Of a stretch of 64,000 bases of DNA, positions 8,972 through 23,676 are shown piece after piece. Made by a program: the position numbers and the translations under genes. The stretch lies in the NCBI RefSeq assembly GCF_018991925.1, contig NW_024735554.1:2250407-2314406 (forward strand), given 5' to 3'. A model generated the notes under the pieces. That model did not search any database and was not told where the DNA came from. It saw only the letters and a list, made by a program, of their open reading frames with translations. Position 1 is the first letter of the stretch. The number at the start of each line of letters is the position of its first letter. Source of the DNA: Homarus americanus. Lineage: Eukaryota; Arthropoda; Malacostraca; Decapoda; Nephropidae.

Positions 8972-11900
8972 CCCCACTATTTCGTCTTCAACCCACTATT
9001 ACATCTTCAACTCACTATTACGTCATGAACCTCACTATTACGTCTTCAACCCCACTATTTTGTCTTCAACCCCGCTATTACGTCTTCAACCCCGCTATTA
9101 CGTCTTCAACCCCTACTCACGTCTTCAACCCCACTGACAGTCTTCAACCCCACTATTACGTCTTCAACCCGCCACATGTCTTCAACCCTCACTATTACGT
9201 CTTCAACCCTACTATTACGTCTTCTTCAACCCCACTATTACGTCTTTAACCCTGCCATTACGTCTTCAACCCCACTATTACGCTTCAACCCCACTATTTT
9301 GTCTTCAACCCCCACTATTTCGTCTTCAACCCTGCCACACGTCTTCAACCCCACTACATGTCTTCAACCCCACTATTACGTCTTCAACCCCACTATTACG
9401 TCTTCAACCCCACTATGTCTTAACCCGCTATTACGTCTTCAACCCCACACACGTCTTCAACCCCACATTACGTCTTCAACCCCACTATACGTCTTCAACC
9501 CCACTATTTTGTCTTCTCAACCCCACTATTTCGTCTTCAACCCGCTATTACGTCTTCAACCCACCATTACGTCTTCAACCCCACTATTACGTCTTCAACC
9601 CCACCATTACGTCTTTCAACCCCACTATTATGTCTTAACCTGTTACGTCTTCAACCCCACATTACGTCTTCAACCCCGCTATTACGTCTTCAACCCCACT
9701 ATTACGTCTTCAACCCCCACTATGTCTTCAACCCCACTATTACGTCTTCAACCTCACTATTACGTCTTCAACCCCACTCACATGTCTTCAACCCCACTAT
9801 TACGTCTTCAACCCCGCTATTACGTCTTCAACCTCACTATTACATCTTCAACCCCACTATTTTGTCTTCAACCCCACTATTTCGTCTTCAACCCCGCTAT
9901 TACGTCTTCAACCCCACTATTACGTCTTCAACCCCACTATTACGTCTTTAACCCGCTATTACGTCTTCAACCCCACTATTACGTCTTCAACCCCACTGTT
10001 GCGCTCCAACTCCTTTTACGTCTTCAACCCCACTGTTACGTCTTCAACCCGCCATTACGTCTTCAACCCCACTATTACGTCTTCAACCCCACTATTACGT
10101 CTTCAACCCCACTATTACGTCTTCAACCCCCACTATTACGTCTTCAACCCCACTATTTCGTCTTCATCCCCACTATTACGTCTTCAACCCCACTATTTCT
10201 GTCTTCATCCCCACTATTACGTCTTCAACCCCACTATTATGTCTTCAACCCCACTGTTACGTCTTCAACCCCACTATTACGTCTTCAACCCCACTGTTAT
10301 GTCTTAACTCCGTTATTACGTCTTCAACCCCACTGTTACGTCTTCAACCTCATTACGTCTTCAACCCCCTATTACGTTTTCAACCCCACTGTTACGTCTT
10401 CAACCCCACTATTACGTCTTAACTCCGTTATTACGTCTTCAACCCCACTGTTACGTCTTCAACCCCGCTATTTCGTCTTCAACCCCACTATTACGTCTTC
10501 AACCCACTATTACGTCTTCAACCCCACTATTACGTCTTCAACCCCACCACATGTCTTCAACCCCACTATTACGTCTTCAACCCCACTATTACGTCTTCAA
10601 CCCCACTATTACGTCTTCAACCCCACCACGTGCCTCAACCCCACTATTACGTCTTCAACCCCACCACATACGTCTTAACCCCGTTATTACGTCTTCAACC
10701 CCACTATTACGTCTTCAACCCCACTATTACGTCTTCAACCCCACTATTACGTCTTCAACCCCACTGTTACGTCTTCAACCCCACTATTGTCTTCAACCCC
10801 ACTATACAGTCTTCAACCCCACTATTACGTCTTCAACCCCACTGTTACGTCTTCAACCCCACTATTACGTCTTCAACCCACTATTACGTCTTCAACCCCA
10901 CTATTATGCCTTCAACCCCACTATTTCGTCTTCAACCCCACTATTACGTCTTCAACCCCACTATTACGTCTTCAACCCCACTATTACGTCTTCAACCCCA
11001 CTATTTCGTCTTCAACCCCACTATTACGTCTTCAACCCCACTATTACGTCTTCAACCCCACTATTACGTCTTCAACCCCACTATTACGTCTTCAACCCCT
11101 ATTACGTCTTCAACCCCACTATTACGTCTTCAACCCCACTATTACGTCTTCAACCCCACTATTTCGTCTTCTACCCCACTATTACGTCTTCAACCCCACT
11201 ATTACGTCTTCAACCCCACTATTACGTCTTCAACCCCACTATTTCGTCTTCAACCCCACTATTGCGTCTTCAACCCCACTAAGTTACGTCTTCAACCCCA
11301 CTATTACGTCTTCAACCCCACCACATGCCTTCAACCCCACTACAGTCTTCAACCCCACTGTTGCTGTCCAACCCCACGACATGTCTTCAACCCCACTACA
11401 TGTCTTCAACCCCACTACACTGTCTTCAACCCCACTATTTCGTCTTCAACCCCACTATTACGTCTTCAACCCCACTATTACGTCTTCAACCCCACTATTA
11501 CGTCTTCAACCCCACTATTTCGTCTTCAACCCCACTATTACGTCTTCAACCCCACTATTACGTCTTCAACCCCACTATTACGTCTTCAACCCCCACTATT
11601 TCGTCTTCAACCCCACTATTATGTCTTCAACCCCGCTATTACGTCTTCAACCCACTCATTACGTCTTCAACCCACTATTACGTCTTCAACCCCACTATTT
11701 CGTCTTCAACCCCACTCCCAACCCCGCTATTACGTCTTCAACCCCACTATTATGTCTTCAACCCCACTTATTACCTTTCAACCCCACTATTTCGTCTTCA
11801 ACCCCACTATTACATCTTCAACCTCACTATTACGTCATGAACCTCACTATTACGTCTTTCAACCCACTATTTCTGCTCAACCCCGCTATTACGTCTTCAA

Positions 11901-14744
11901 CCCGCTATTACGTCTTCTAACCCCACTTACGTCTTCAACCCCACTATTACGTCTTCAACCCCACTCAGTCTTCAACCCCGCTATTACGTCTTCAACCTCA
12001 CTATTACGTCTTCAACCCTACTATTACGTCTTCAACCCCACTATTACGTCTTTAACCCCGCTATTACGTCTTCAACCTCACCATTACGTCTTCAACCCCA
12101 CTATTTTGTCTTCAACCCCACTATTTCGTCTTCAACCGCTATTACGTCTTCAACCCCACTATTACGTCTTCAACCCCACTATTACGTCTTCAACCCCCTC
12201 ATTACGTCTTCAACCCCACTATTATGTCTTTAACTCTTATTACGTCTTCAACCCCGCTATTACGTCTTCAACCCTGCTATTACGTCTTCAACCCACTATT
12301 ACGTCTTCAACCCCACTATTTTGTCTTCAACCCCACTATTCCGTCTTCAACCCCTGCCATGTCTTCAACCCCACTATTACGTCTTCAACCCCACTTACGT
12401 CTTCAACCCCACTATTACGTCTTCAACCCCACTATTATGTCTTAACTCCGTTGTTACGTCTTCAACCCCGCTATTATGCTCTTCAACCCCGCATGTCTTC
12501 AACCCCACTCACAGTCTTCAACCCCACTACATGTCTTCAACCCCACTATTACGTCTTCAACCTCACTATTACGTCTTCAACCCACTATTATTCCTCAACC
12601 AATTATTACGTCTTCAACCCCGCTATTACGTCTTCAACCTCACTATTACATCTTCAACCCCACTATTTTGTCTTCAACCCACCTATTTCGTCTTCAACCC
12701 CGCACAGTCTTCAACCCCACTCATTACGTCTTCAACCCCACTATTACGTCTTCAACCCGTTATTACGTCTTCAACCCCACTATTACGTCTTCAACCCCAC
12801 TGTTACGTCTTAACTCCTGTTATTACGTCTTCAACCCCACTGTTACGTCTTCAACTCCCTATTACGTCTTCAACCCCACTATTACGTCTTCAACCCCACT
12901 ATTACGTCTTCAAACCCCACTATTACGTCTTCAACCCACCACATGTCTTCAACCCCACTATTTCGTCTTCATCCCCACTCATTACGTCTTCAACCCCCAC
13001 TATTTCGCTTCATCCCACTATTACGTCTTCAACCCCACTATTATGTCTTCAACTCCCCACAGTCTTCAACCCCACTCACATGTCTCAACCCCACTGTTAT
13101 GTCTTAACTCCTGCCACATGTCTTCAACCCACTGTTCCTTCAACCCTACACATGCCTCAACCCCACTATTACGTCTTCAACCCCACTGTTACGTCTTCAA
13201 CCCCACACATGTCTTAACTCCGTTATTACGTCTTCAACCCCACTGTTACGTCTTCAACCCCGCTATTTCGTCTTCAACTTACCCATATTACGTCTTCAAC
13301 CCCACTATTACGTCTTCAACCCCACTATTACGTCTTCAACCCCACTATTACGTCTTCAACCCACTGTTACGTCTTCAACCCCACTATTACGTCTTCAACC
13401 CCACTATTACGTCTTCAACCCCACTATTACGTCTTTAACCCGTTATTACGTCTTCAACTCCCACCATATTACGTCTTCAACCCCCACTATTACGTCTTCA
13501 ACCCCACTGTTACGTCTTCAACCCCACTACGCTTCAACCCCACTATGTCTTCACCCACCACACATGTCTTCAACCCCACTCACACGTCTTCAACCCCACT
13601 ATTGCGTCTTTCAACCCCACTACGTCTTCAACCCCACTATTAGTCTTCAACCCCACTATTCGTCTTCAACCCCACTATTGCCTTTCAACCCCACTATTAC
13701 GTCTTCAACCCCACTATTACGTCTTCAACCCCACTATTTCGTCTTCAACCCCACTATTACGTCTTCAACCCACTATTACGTCTTCAACCCCACTCATTAC
13801 GTCTTCAACCCCATTATTACGTCTTCAACCCACTATTATTGCCTCAACCCCACTATTACGTCTTCAACCCCACTTTACCAGTCTTCAACCCCACTATTTC
13901 GTCTTCAACTCTATTACGTCTTCAACCCCACTATTGCGCTCTTCAACCCCACTATTACGTCTTCAACCCACTATTTCGTCTTCAACCCCACTATTACGTC
14001 TTCAACCCCACTATTACGTCTTCAACCCCACTGTTACGTCTTTAACCCCACTATTACGTCTTCAACCCCACTATTACGTCTTCAACCCCACTATTACGTC
14101 TTCAACCCCACTGTTACGTCTTCAACCCCACTATTACGTCTTCAACCCCACTATTACGTCTTCAACCCCACTATTATTGCCTTAACCCCACTATTTCGTC
14201 TTCAACCCCACTATTACGTCTTCAACCCCACTATTACGTCTTCAACCCCACTATTACGCCTCAACCCCACTATTTCGTCTTCAACCCCACTGTTACGTCT
14301 TCAACCCCACTATTACGTCTTCAACCCCACTATTACGTCTTCAACCCCACTATTTCGTCTTCAACCCCACTGTTACGTCTTCAACCCCACTATTACGTCT
14401 TCAACCCCACTATTACGTCTTCAACCCCACTTACATGTCTTCAACCCCACTATTACGTCTTCAACCCACTATTACGTCTTAACTCCGTTATTACGTCTTC
14501 AACCCCACTATTACGTCTTCAACCCCACTATTACGTCTTCAACCCCACTATTACGTCTTCAACCCCACTGTTACGTCTTCAACCCCAATTAGCGTCTTCA
14601 ACCCCACTATACGTCTTCAACCCCACTATTACGTCTTCAACCCCACTCATTATTGCTTTTCAACCCCACTATTACGTCTTCAACCCCACTATTACGTCTT
14701 CAACCCCACTTGCGTCTTCAACCCCACTATTACGTCTTCAACCC
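8972..14744 (+). repeat. 20-bp satellite array, unit CCCCACTATTACGTCTTCAA
   Basis: About 285 head-to-tail units fill 5.8 kb. The plus strand is almost free of G (one per unit), and each unit has one CpG inside ACGT. Homogeneity is patchy: blocks such as 10680-11280 and 13970-14580 are nearly perfect. Others (9100-9800, 12200-13600) are full of shortened or truncated units. The array reads open in several frames, giving long spurious peptides (HYYVFNPTITSSTP-like), because the unit contains no stop and length changes only switch frame. The right edge is sharp at about 14744; the left edge is lost in the gap. Confidence 0.95.
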
Positions 14745-16120
14745 TGTTTAGGTCTCCCCGGGTAAGATCATTATCTCCCCTGTAATTTTAAAATTTCTTT
14801 CCGTATTTTTCCGTTCTCTTTCACCTGATACAGTACTGACCCTAAATTTCCCTGAACCTTCCTGATTCTCCCTGAACCTCTCGCTTTTCCCTGCCTCCCT
14901 ATTTTTCTCTGGATCTCTCTATTTTTCCCTAAGCCTTCTGAGGCCCTAATGGATGTGTATATAAGATTTCTGAGATGGGCCTAAACAAGGGCGCTTATCC
15001 TAATAATCTGTTTAGGTTTATTGTTTTACACCTTCACTGTCTACCTAACATAGTGAACCAGTCTAAACTTGTATGACGGTTTTACTGAATATTTATCTAT
15101 CTATCTTTCCATCTATCGTAGTCGAGTGATTTAATGTGCCAGGATACCTTTGTTATTATTAAAACAACAATGAATGGAAGAATATTTCATGTTTACATAT
15201 TGCAAGGAGTCGCAGGCCTAAAGTCTTATGCTCGCGACTCTGCGAAACATTCGTACAGACATTCTTCTCCTCCCTTCTTTGTCTCTTACTAAATATATAT
15301 ATATATATATATATATAGGAGATTCTCCTGCCTTAGAACTTTATATTAAACTTTCCGTCCGTTTGGGTGAGAAACGCGTAGCTCTTACCATACCAAACAA
15401 CTAACTTTCCTACTGTACTAACATAAGGACAATATAGTTCATAACAAAGTAACGAAACATACCAACCGGCCAAATATTTAATAAACTGATAAACGGTAGA
15501 ATGATAAATTAGTTAAAATAATCATTCAACATTCTCGGTACCATTAAGTCATAAGTCAGTGCCACTGAACGGGATAAACTTGTTTTACATAAATGACCTT
15601 CAATTTATTTTAAGCGCAATACTCGTCCAGTTTTTTTTTTTATACATACTCATAATTATAACTTATTGGCATTTTGAGATGTAGTAATGCGTAGCGATCA
15701 CACATTACCAGTTGGGTGTGATAATAGGGGTAATCAAATATTGTACTACTATACTTCGACACATCCGGAATAGCACATCTCATTATCATCATCACCACCA
15801 GACGGCCGAGAGTCAACCAGGGAGAGAGGGACCAATAACAACACAATCATCCATTAAAGAAATTACCTCCGGGTTGTGTCTTCAGTAGCACTACAGTGTT
15901 GACATGTTTGGGTTATTAATAACGTTTGCAATTTAAGTAAAAAAAATGTAAGTTAAAAATAATATACTGCGTAAATGAGGAATGTTATGAATTATGAGGC
16001 ATGTTTAAATAGAGTGATTACAGTTCTATAACAACCACAGTGAATATAAACACTGTAATGTGATGTAGTGTGATCAAGGTCTTACACCTTCAGTACACAA
16101 GGGTGGGAGTGTGGTCGAAC
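14745..16120. other. Spacer right of the satellite, no gene seen
   Basis: Pyrimidine-rich sequence at 14780-14930, an (AT)n run at 15295-15317, otherwise unremarkable AT-rich DNA without coding signal. Confidence 0.4.
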
Positions 16121-16124
16121 TGCC

Positions 16125-16247
16125 TTTACTTCCCCAGCTGTATAATTAGGTATCCATACATAGCTGGGTAACTTGTGGTAGCCTGGACTCAGCAACGGCC
16201 CTTAAAACTGGAATGAAGGCTGTTATCCACTAGGCCGCCGTACCTGT
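16125..16247 (-). mobile_element. Possible tRNA-derived SINE head
   Basis: On the minus strand GCGGCCTAGTGGATAAC resembles a tRNA A box. About 40 bases later GCTGAGTCCAGG loosely resembles a B box. This pattern is typical of tRNA-derived SINEs. No tail or second copy was found, and the full tRNA cloverleaf is not convincing. Confidence 0.35.
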
Positions 16248-16419
16248 AAGTATAAAAGAACAGTTATTCAGTTAGTCATATAGTGGTTTACTGAGGTGCC
16301 GTTAAGGGTTTCGATCAACAAGCAGGACTGGTCAATCTCCATTTTCTAGTTTTCATTTTCGGGTTTTCTTGCCTTCCCGATATTCAATCCATCCCAAAGG
16401 GTGACCATTCTAATCCTCT

Positions 16420-17010
16420 AAATATCGCTCCTTGCCTAACTTCATCCCCTCTAAGATTTTCGAAACTATCTTGAACTACCATTTTCTCCGTCATCTTGAA
16501 CGTCATTCTCTTGTGTCGGATCACCAGTATGGCTTTCTCCAGGCGAGATCTACTGGTGATCTGTCTCCTACTGCACCCATCTTTGAATCCTCCTCTTAGG
16601 GATTATGGGGAAACTTTCGTCGTTGCCTCGACATCTCCAAAGCATTTGACAGGGTATGGCACAGTCTTTGCTTTCTAGCTTCCTCTTATGGTTTCTCTCC
16701 CCACTTTGTTTCTAATTTCTAGCTTCCTTGAAAACTGTTGTTATCGAGGATCGATCTCTCCTTCTTTCTCTACCAATAGTGGTGTCCCACAGGGTTTTGT
16801 TCTTTCTCCTACTCTCTTCCTTCTTTTTATCAATGATTTACTTCACACTACAACTAATATTATCCAATCTTACGCTGATCATTCTACTCATCACTCTTCT
16901 TCACATTTCCCCTTCCCCCTAACTCTCAAACTAGATCTGTTTCTAGAGTTGATATCATTACATTTATCAATGCGGATCTGTGCAGCATCCCCGGCGTTTG
17001 TAGGGAGGAA
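16420..17010 (+). pseudogene. Decayed non-LTR retrotransposon reverse transcriptase
   Basis: Successive frames give HQYGFLQARSTGDLL, RDYGETFVVA, LDISKAFDRVWH, SYGFSPHFVS, NSGVPQGFVLSPTLFLLFIN and IQSYAD. These are the ordered RT motifs of a Jockey-like LINE: the AFDRVWH palm motif, GVPQGSVLSP and the YADD box, here with D to H in its second Asp. Several single-base frame breaks separate the pieces. No endonuclease domain is seen; the element is 5'-truncated and inactive. Confidence 0.8.
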
Positions 17011-17049
17011 TCCCTTCAACAATCTAGTTATATGGCACGAGAAGTAAAG

Positions 17050-18000
17050 TCGTCACCCTCAGTTCCAATACCGTGATGTGACCGGTGTTCTTATCTAGGA
17101 GCTATGTGTGTACACCTTCAGACAGTCCGGTGTTCTCCAAGGAATAAACGGTGATGTTGATGCAGCAGGTACATTCAGGAGCCGGTGCATGCCCAGTACT
17201 GGCAAGTGCGTAACAGGACGTGACCGATCGCCCAAGCGGCTAACGAGCCGATCAGTGGTGAAGAGGATAAAGGTAAGTAAGTAAAAGTAGTTGAGGAGGC
17301 GTCCCTCCCCCTCCCACACACACACACATGGCGGCCTGGTGAAGATGACAGGGACGACAAAGATAACCTGCGGGGCGGGATAAGTAATAATACAAGGGTG
17401 TTATTTTCTACAAAGTTTGATACTCGCGTAGAGTGAAGGTTGACAACAAGAGAGTTGCCTCCACGTAGATGTAGGTGGAAAGGCCTGGCTACTGCCCACC
17501 ACTCACGGTGATTGGCACTCTGCCTCCTGGTGACAGTAAACCCGTCCCTGAAGGTTGTGAAGTCCTGGGGTGAGGAACGTGAGCCTACACCACCAAACAA
17601 GTAACGTGAGTACACGTGAGAACATCGAAACAAACACCAGTTACCTATGTGAGCGGGGAATCACAAGTGAAATTTAGCACCATAATGAAAAACAAGATCT
17701 GGGTATGTCTCATACACAGATACTAAAGATATCACATTAGTATCACACGTAGTGCTTCATAGCTATTTTAGGATATTTGAGTTCTTGAAATTATATTGAC
17801 CCGTTAATTGCGCCGATGTTTGGCAGCTCTGACCTCGATCAACATGACAAGTTTCCTGTAGTCTGGTGCAGATAAATGTTGATGACAATACAGGGCCAAC
17901 TGATCAAATTTGTTTCCATTGTCAACGGTCAAAGGTTGGAATAACGGTATTATGAGTGAACCTTCCACCATGTAAATCTGATAGTCATTTGAACTGGACA
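17050..18000. other. No gene recognised
   Basis: Contains a short (CA)n at 17317-17329 and a 152-codon minus-strand open frame (17175-17633). Its peptide shows no domain, low complexity or splice context that would support it. Confidence 0.35.
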
Positions 18001-18007
18001 TCAGGAA

Positions 18008-18085
18008 GGTATAGATTAATATGGATTAGTAAAACAGCCCAAGAACGTTTAGTGAGGTCTGTGGTCACCAAGCCTCAGATATTTT
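18008..18085 (+). mobile_element. LINE 3'-end fragment
   Basis: AAAACAGCCCAAGAACGTTT and CTGTGGTCACCAAGCCTCAG match the 3' end of the LINE at 47390-47500 (AAAACAGCCCGAGAACATTT and CTGTGGTCACCAACCCTCAG). Truncated copy. Confidence 0.6.
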
Positions 18086-18399
18086 ATTTTTCAATTTCAA
18101 TTTCAATATTTTATTCCTTGATAGAGGAACGGGGATCCTAGTGCTGTCACTAGGTACCCCCTAATAACACCAGAAGCATCTGGCAAGTGTCACAGTATAT
18201 ATAAATATTATAGGGCTTACATAATATCTGGCCAGTATAGGTAGAGGATCATCGTGTTCCGTCAGGTCGGTGGTCCCAGCAGGCGTCACGGAAGCGTTGT
18301 GTGGACATCTTTGGAGGGACAAGGGTGTGGCTGTTCTGCATAATGCACTTTTTATATAGATTAGCTCATTTAAAGCACAGGTCATCAATCCAACAGACC

Positions 18400-18405
18400 C
18401 AGAAA

Positions 18406-18466
<61 letters not shown>

Positions 18467-18480
18467 TAATAATAATTAAT
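18400..18480 (+). repeat. (AAT)n microsatellite
   Basis: Long, nearly perfect AAT/TAA trinucleotide run. Confidence 0.9.
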
Positions 18481-18768
18481 AACAAATATAAAATTATAAC
18501 AAAAAAAAAATACTAATATTAATAACCATATAATAATTCCCAGATGGGCGCTGTAAACGCTTGCGCTTCACCTGCACAGGGTGGGGGGTGCCCAATAAAT
18601 AAACTAGCCTCAGGGGCAATCGAAATCTAAAAAATCTAACCATAAATAAATACACAAACGAAAAAATAAATTAAGATTGAGAAACGATATACAGCATGTT
18701 GTCTTGTCAATAGTAAGAGAAACAATTGAGACCCTGCAATTGTGTATAAATGAGGCAGAAAGTCAGAT

Positions 18769-18771
18769 TAA

Positions 18772-18849
<78 letters not shown>

Positions 18850-18905
18850 ATTTTCTGATGTGGGTCAGTGACCTGTGTCCGGTGGCTAATACCCGGAAAA
18901 AAATC
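18769..18905 (+). repeat. (TTA)n microsatellite with dispersed short repeat, copy 4
   Basis: A perfect (TTA)n run at 18769-18846 is followed by the dispersed unit (core GATGTGGGTCAGTGACCTGT) and a short A-run. This is the same order and orientation as at 204-309 (minus) and around 527. Confidence 0.75.
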
Positions 18906-21360
18906 AGCAACCTGGGACTGGTCACAATTTTTGTGATGTTACAGCATTATGCTTCCAATATCTTCCCAGGAGGTAACACCTCCCTGTTTGATAGCTGCTT
19001 ACTACCTACTTACCTCTGAGGACGGTACTCACTGATTGATAGTAAACTACTAGTAGCTAGTAGTTATTTACAATAGTACATCATGGCTATGCCCCGTAAA
19101 AAAATATAAACCACCTAAAGATGCATATTTGTGAAAGTTGTATGATATGTAGCCGATCTGTGGGAGGGGAGAGGTGAGGGGGAATAACTATGCACAACGC
19201 CCCCTAAAACGAGTTCCTGTTGTCACATATTCACTGGCAGCAGCAGGGAACCAGTTTATACCCTGTCGTCGGTATTATCATGAGTTCTGTCATTTTAATT
19301 TTTCCCAACAAGAGTGCTATTTTAGTATATAGTACATATTTTAACGTTCGTTATAGTAATAGCACAATATACAGCATGTGCTCTACAGTACTGTACATAT
19401 TGTAATTTAGTAAAGTATTTGGAAATATAATAATGAAAAGAAGTAATGATGATAGAAATAAATAAAATATGAGAATAATATTTAATGGTAATATATTTAA
19501 TTTACTGCATAAATACATTCATACAACACTGATCATCGATAAACACGATTAGCGATACTAATAACCATATCAATGCCCTCACACGACCATATCAGAATAT
19601 AAAAGTAATATATTATATAATTAAATAGTGGTGATATAGCTGGCTCCTGTCCATCATGTTTAGCAGTAGTATTTGGGTGAAATCGAAGGTGAATATGGAG
19701 GTGAAGGAGGTGAAGGAGACCCGCCCCAGTAAAGACTTAGATCTAATGATTGAGTGATCCGTCCTACTAGAATCAACTGTTAGTCTTTTTGTTTTAATGT
19801 TTTGTTTTTGAAGGTTTGTGACGTCGATGTTGTTGATAAATGTCAGATGACTACCTCCAATGATCGTATGTTATTTAGGTAAGTAATAATGTCCCTTTAA
19901 AGTGTTTGGTGGTTATGGTTGTTTATTTATAGTTGTGAAGTAATATATAATGTTAAGGTTGTGGTTAATGGACCGGTCAGTGGTGCTTGGTAAATGTTCA
20001 GCAGACAACGAAGACTTTTTCTGGAGTTGTTCTTCACTGTGTTGGTTATATTCTATATTGTATCTCATAACAGCTCATTAAGGAGACTTATAAGGTTTAC
20101 AGTTATATTATTATGTGCATTAAGCTTTACCTGTCATGCTCTGTGTGTTAATATGAAGAACAGGAACACCTCTAATTTGACTGTGTCCAGGATGTTTTTT
20201 ATAATGCAATTCAATCCTCAAGTTGCTGAAGGACAGTGGCCAGGTTATCCAGCCACTGACCTCAAGACTAGAGCAAATCTGGTGGAGGAATAAACATGTT
20301 ATTTAGGGTTTTGCCCTTAGTTATTTCCTGTAAATGTCATAGCCCTGTCATCTGCCCGCTTCAGTTGATTCCATGTTTGGACAATGAAACATAACAACCT
20401 GCTGTTATAATGCAACCTTCTCAACTTGAACTAATAACCTAAAATAGTAATAAAGTTTCATCCTAGGGTAGGTGGAGCTGTTTTGTTGGTGTGTGTATGT
20501 ATCATCAACCAATAGTATGTAATTAATATTATTTTAAAGTTTCAAATCCTATCTAACATATTAGTATATATAATATGTTCTTTTGGGGCTATTGTTATTA
20601 TTATGATAGAAAGAATAATTAATCATTGTCTATAAAAAATAAGATAAAATTGCTTTTGTTAATGTTTAGAAAATATTTGATGGTATGATACCTTGATGTC
20701 ATGTATGGTTTCTGCCTCTTGTGCACGCAGCATCAATGGTGTCATTCTTTATGATGAGAAAGCTTGGGACAAAATCTGAGAGGAAAAGAGTTTATACCCA
20801 AATTGTTTTATTCTGAGGCAAGCAATATGGGTAAGTTTTCTATAGATATATTCCATGTGTACAGTCATCACATTTCAATTTACCACTTACAGTTTGTTTA
20901 TTGTGCACCCCACACTCATCCTGTAAGCTGGCACAAAGGATTATAGAGTAGAGTTCACAGTGGGTCTGTATAACCAACCCCAGTTGTCTGGATATATGTC
21001 ATTGAATGTTACAGTATTTCACAAAGGTCAAAATCGAGATTTATTCACAAAATCATTGGGAAACCACCTTTATCCCAAGAGACTCAGTTACTCAGAATGT
21101 AAGTGGCAATATGTTGATTTTGCTGCTAAGTAAAAACTACCCATGCATCACTATGTTGTGGTGGGCAGCAGATCACAGAGAAGAAAATTGTCAGAGGTCC
21201 CTTTTTTTCTGGCGTTGACCAATCTGGTCATACACTATATAATATAATGCCTGCTGGACAGAGTATAAATTTTATATACAGGTGTATTACGAAAATGTTA
21301 TTTGAAAAAGTTCAGAAAATATGACTTTAATGGTTCAGTAATAAAAACAAATTGATAGAA
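18906..21360. other. No gene recognised
   Basis: AT-rich sequence. An open frame at 19994-20293 (99 codons, two hydrophobic stretches near its start) has a GT step inside it (around 20214) but no recognisable family, so I do not call a gene. Confidence 0.35.
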
Positions 21361-21363
21361 GTA

Positions 21364-22260
<897 letters not shown>

Positions 22261-23676
22261 TTCAGCATTGATATTGAAACAGTTTACTTATCTTGAAAAA
22301 TGCAGATATGTACAGTGATCAATAATAGCAATATTGACATGGTTGAGCCACTTTAGAACCTGAATTCTCTTAGTAGAGACTTGTGAGAGAGCAAGACCTG
22401 TGCATGTGTGGTAGTATTGTGAGAAGTTTAGCATGTTATGTGTATGTTGATTTAACTTAGAGCCTGATGGAGTGATCTCTGCTTTATTTTCTCATTGCTG
22501 AATTGTTTTGGATAGCCTGAGCATTTGGTTGCTGTAAAATGCTCCTGTTGATGATACTGCACAGTGCAGTGTTAATACTGTAATTACCAGGTACAGAAAA
22601 ATAAATGAAAGTGGAAGATTGGTCCTGAAATCCCATTTTCTAATTGTGTTTACAACTAATCACCTTACATAATATGCTCACCAAGTTTATTTGTTGGAGA
22701 CCCAGATAACCTTCACACACCTCAACTTTCAATCAATCAATCAGAGTACTGTCCTCATATCTGAGGGTTGGTGACCACAGTCCTCCACTCTAAATGTTCT
22801 TGGGCTGTTTTTACCAATCCTCCAAGGCTTTGTACCCCTCTGGGGACCCAGTTTTTAATTTCATTCATCCATCCCATTCTCTGCCTTCTCCTGGCCCTCC
22901 TACCCTCAACTTTGCCCATTAATATTTCTGTTATTATCCCCTCATTCTTTTTTATATACACGTAACCAAAGTATCTCATTGTTCTTTATCTGTACATTTC
23001 AAGTATTTTCTTGAAGTTTTTCCTATCCTCGTAATTCTTCTTTTCTTTTCCTGTCAGTATAGCTTATTCTTAGCATTTGCCTTTAACACCACATTTCAAA
23101 GGCCTCTAACCACATTCTGGTGTCTGTTGAGAGTTATTGATATTGAAACAGTTTATTTAGGCAGAATAGCACAGATACAGAGTCGATTAAAAATCTTAAT
23201 ATTAACATGGCTGAGCCAGTTGAGAGCCTGAGCACTCTTGTAGGCACCTGATATATACAGTATCTGTACTATATATTTATCTCGAGGAAGTATTATGTAA
23301 CATTTAGTATCATCTGGAATAGTATACATAGCATGGTGGTAATATGAACATACCAGAATGTTACCACGGTTATTACTTCGATATTTGTTTATTTTATTTA
23401 TTTTATTTTATAATATTTTTTTGCATTTATGTTATAAGTACTGTATATACATAATTTACAGTGGAATTGAAAAACATAAATATGATAAGGGAAGGAGGCA
23501 GTACAACATGGGTTGTATTAAGGTGGAACAAGAGGACAGAGCTGTCAGGATTATGTCTAGTTGGCAAATATATTTATTGCAATGTTAATTTCTGTCTATT
23601 TACATGATAATTTCTGATAAAACGGTTTTGGTGGTACAATAAAGGCAGGTATATGAAGTAGGTATTACAAAAAATA

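Noticed and set aside
9025..14592. Many long open frames (up to 727 codons) across 9-14.6 kb
   Set aside because: They are translations of the 20-bp satellite in shifting frames: no stop in the unit, no splice or start context, repetitive HYYVFNP-like peptides.
8972..14744. CRISPR-like appearance of short regular repeats
   Set aside because: Units are directly contiguous with no unique spacers, and the DNA is eukaryotic.
16125..16247. Functional tRNA gene
   Set aside because: Only loose A and B box matches; no complete cloverleaf.
17175..17633. 152-codon minus-strand frame
   Set aside because: No family, domain or splice context recognised; likely chance.
18677..19019. Poly-Ile, poly-Leu and poly-Asn peptides
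   Set aside because: Translations of the (TTA)n microsatellite.
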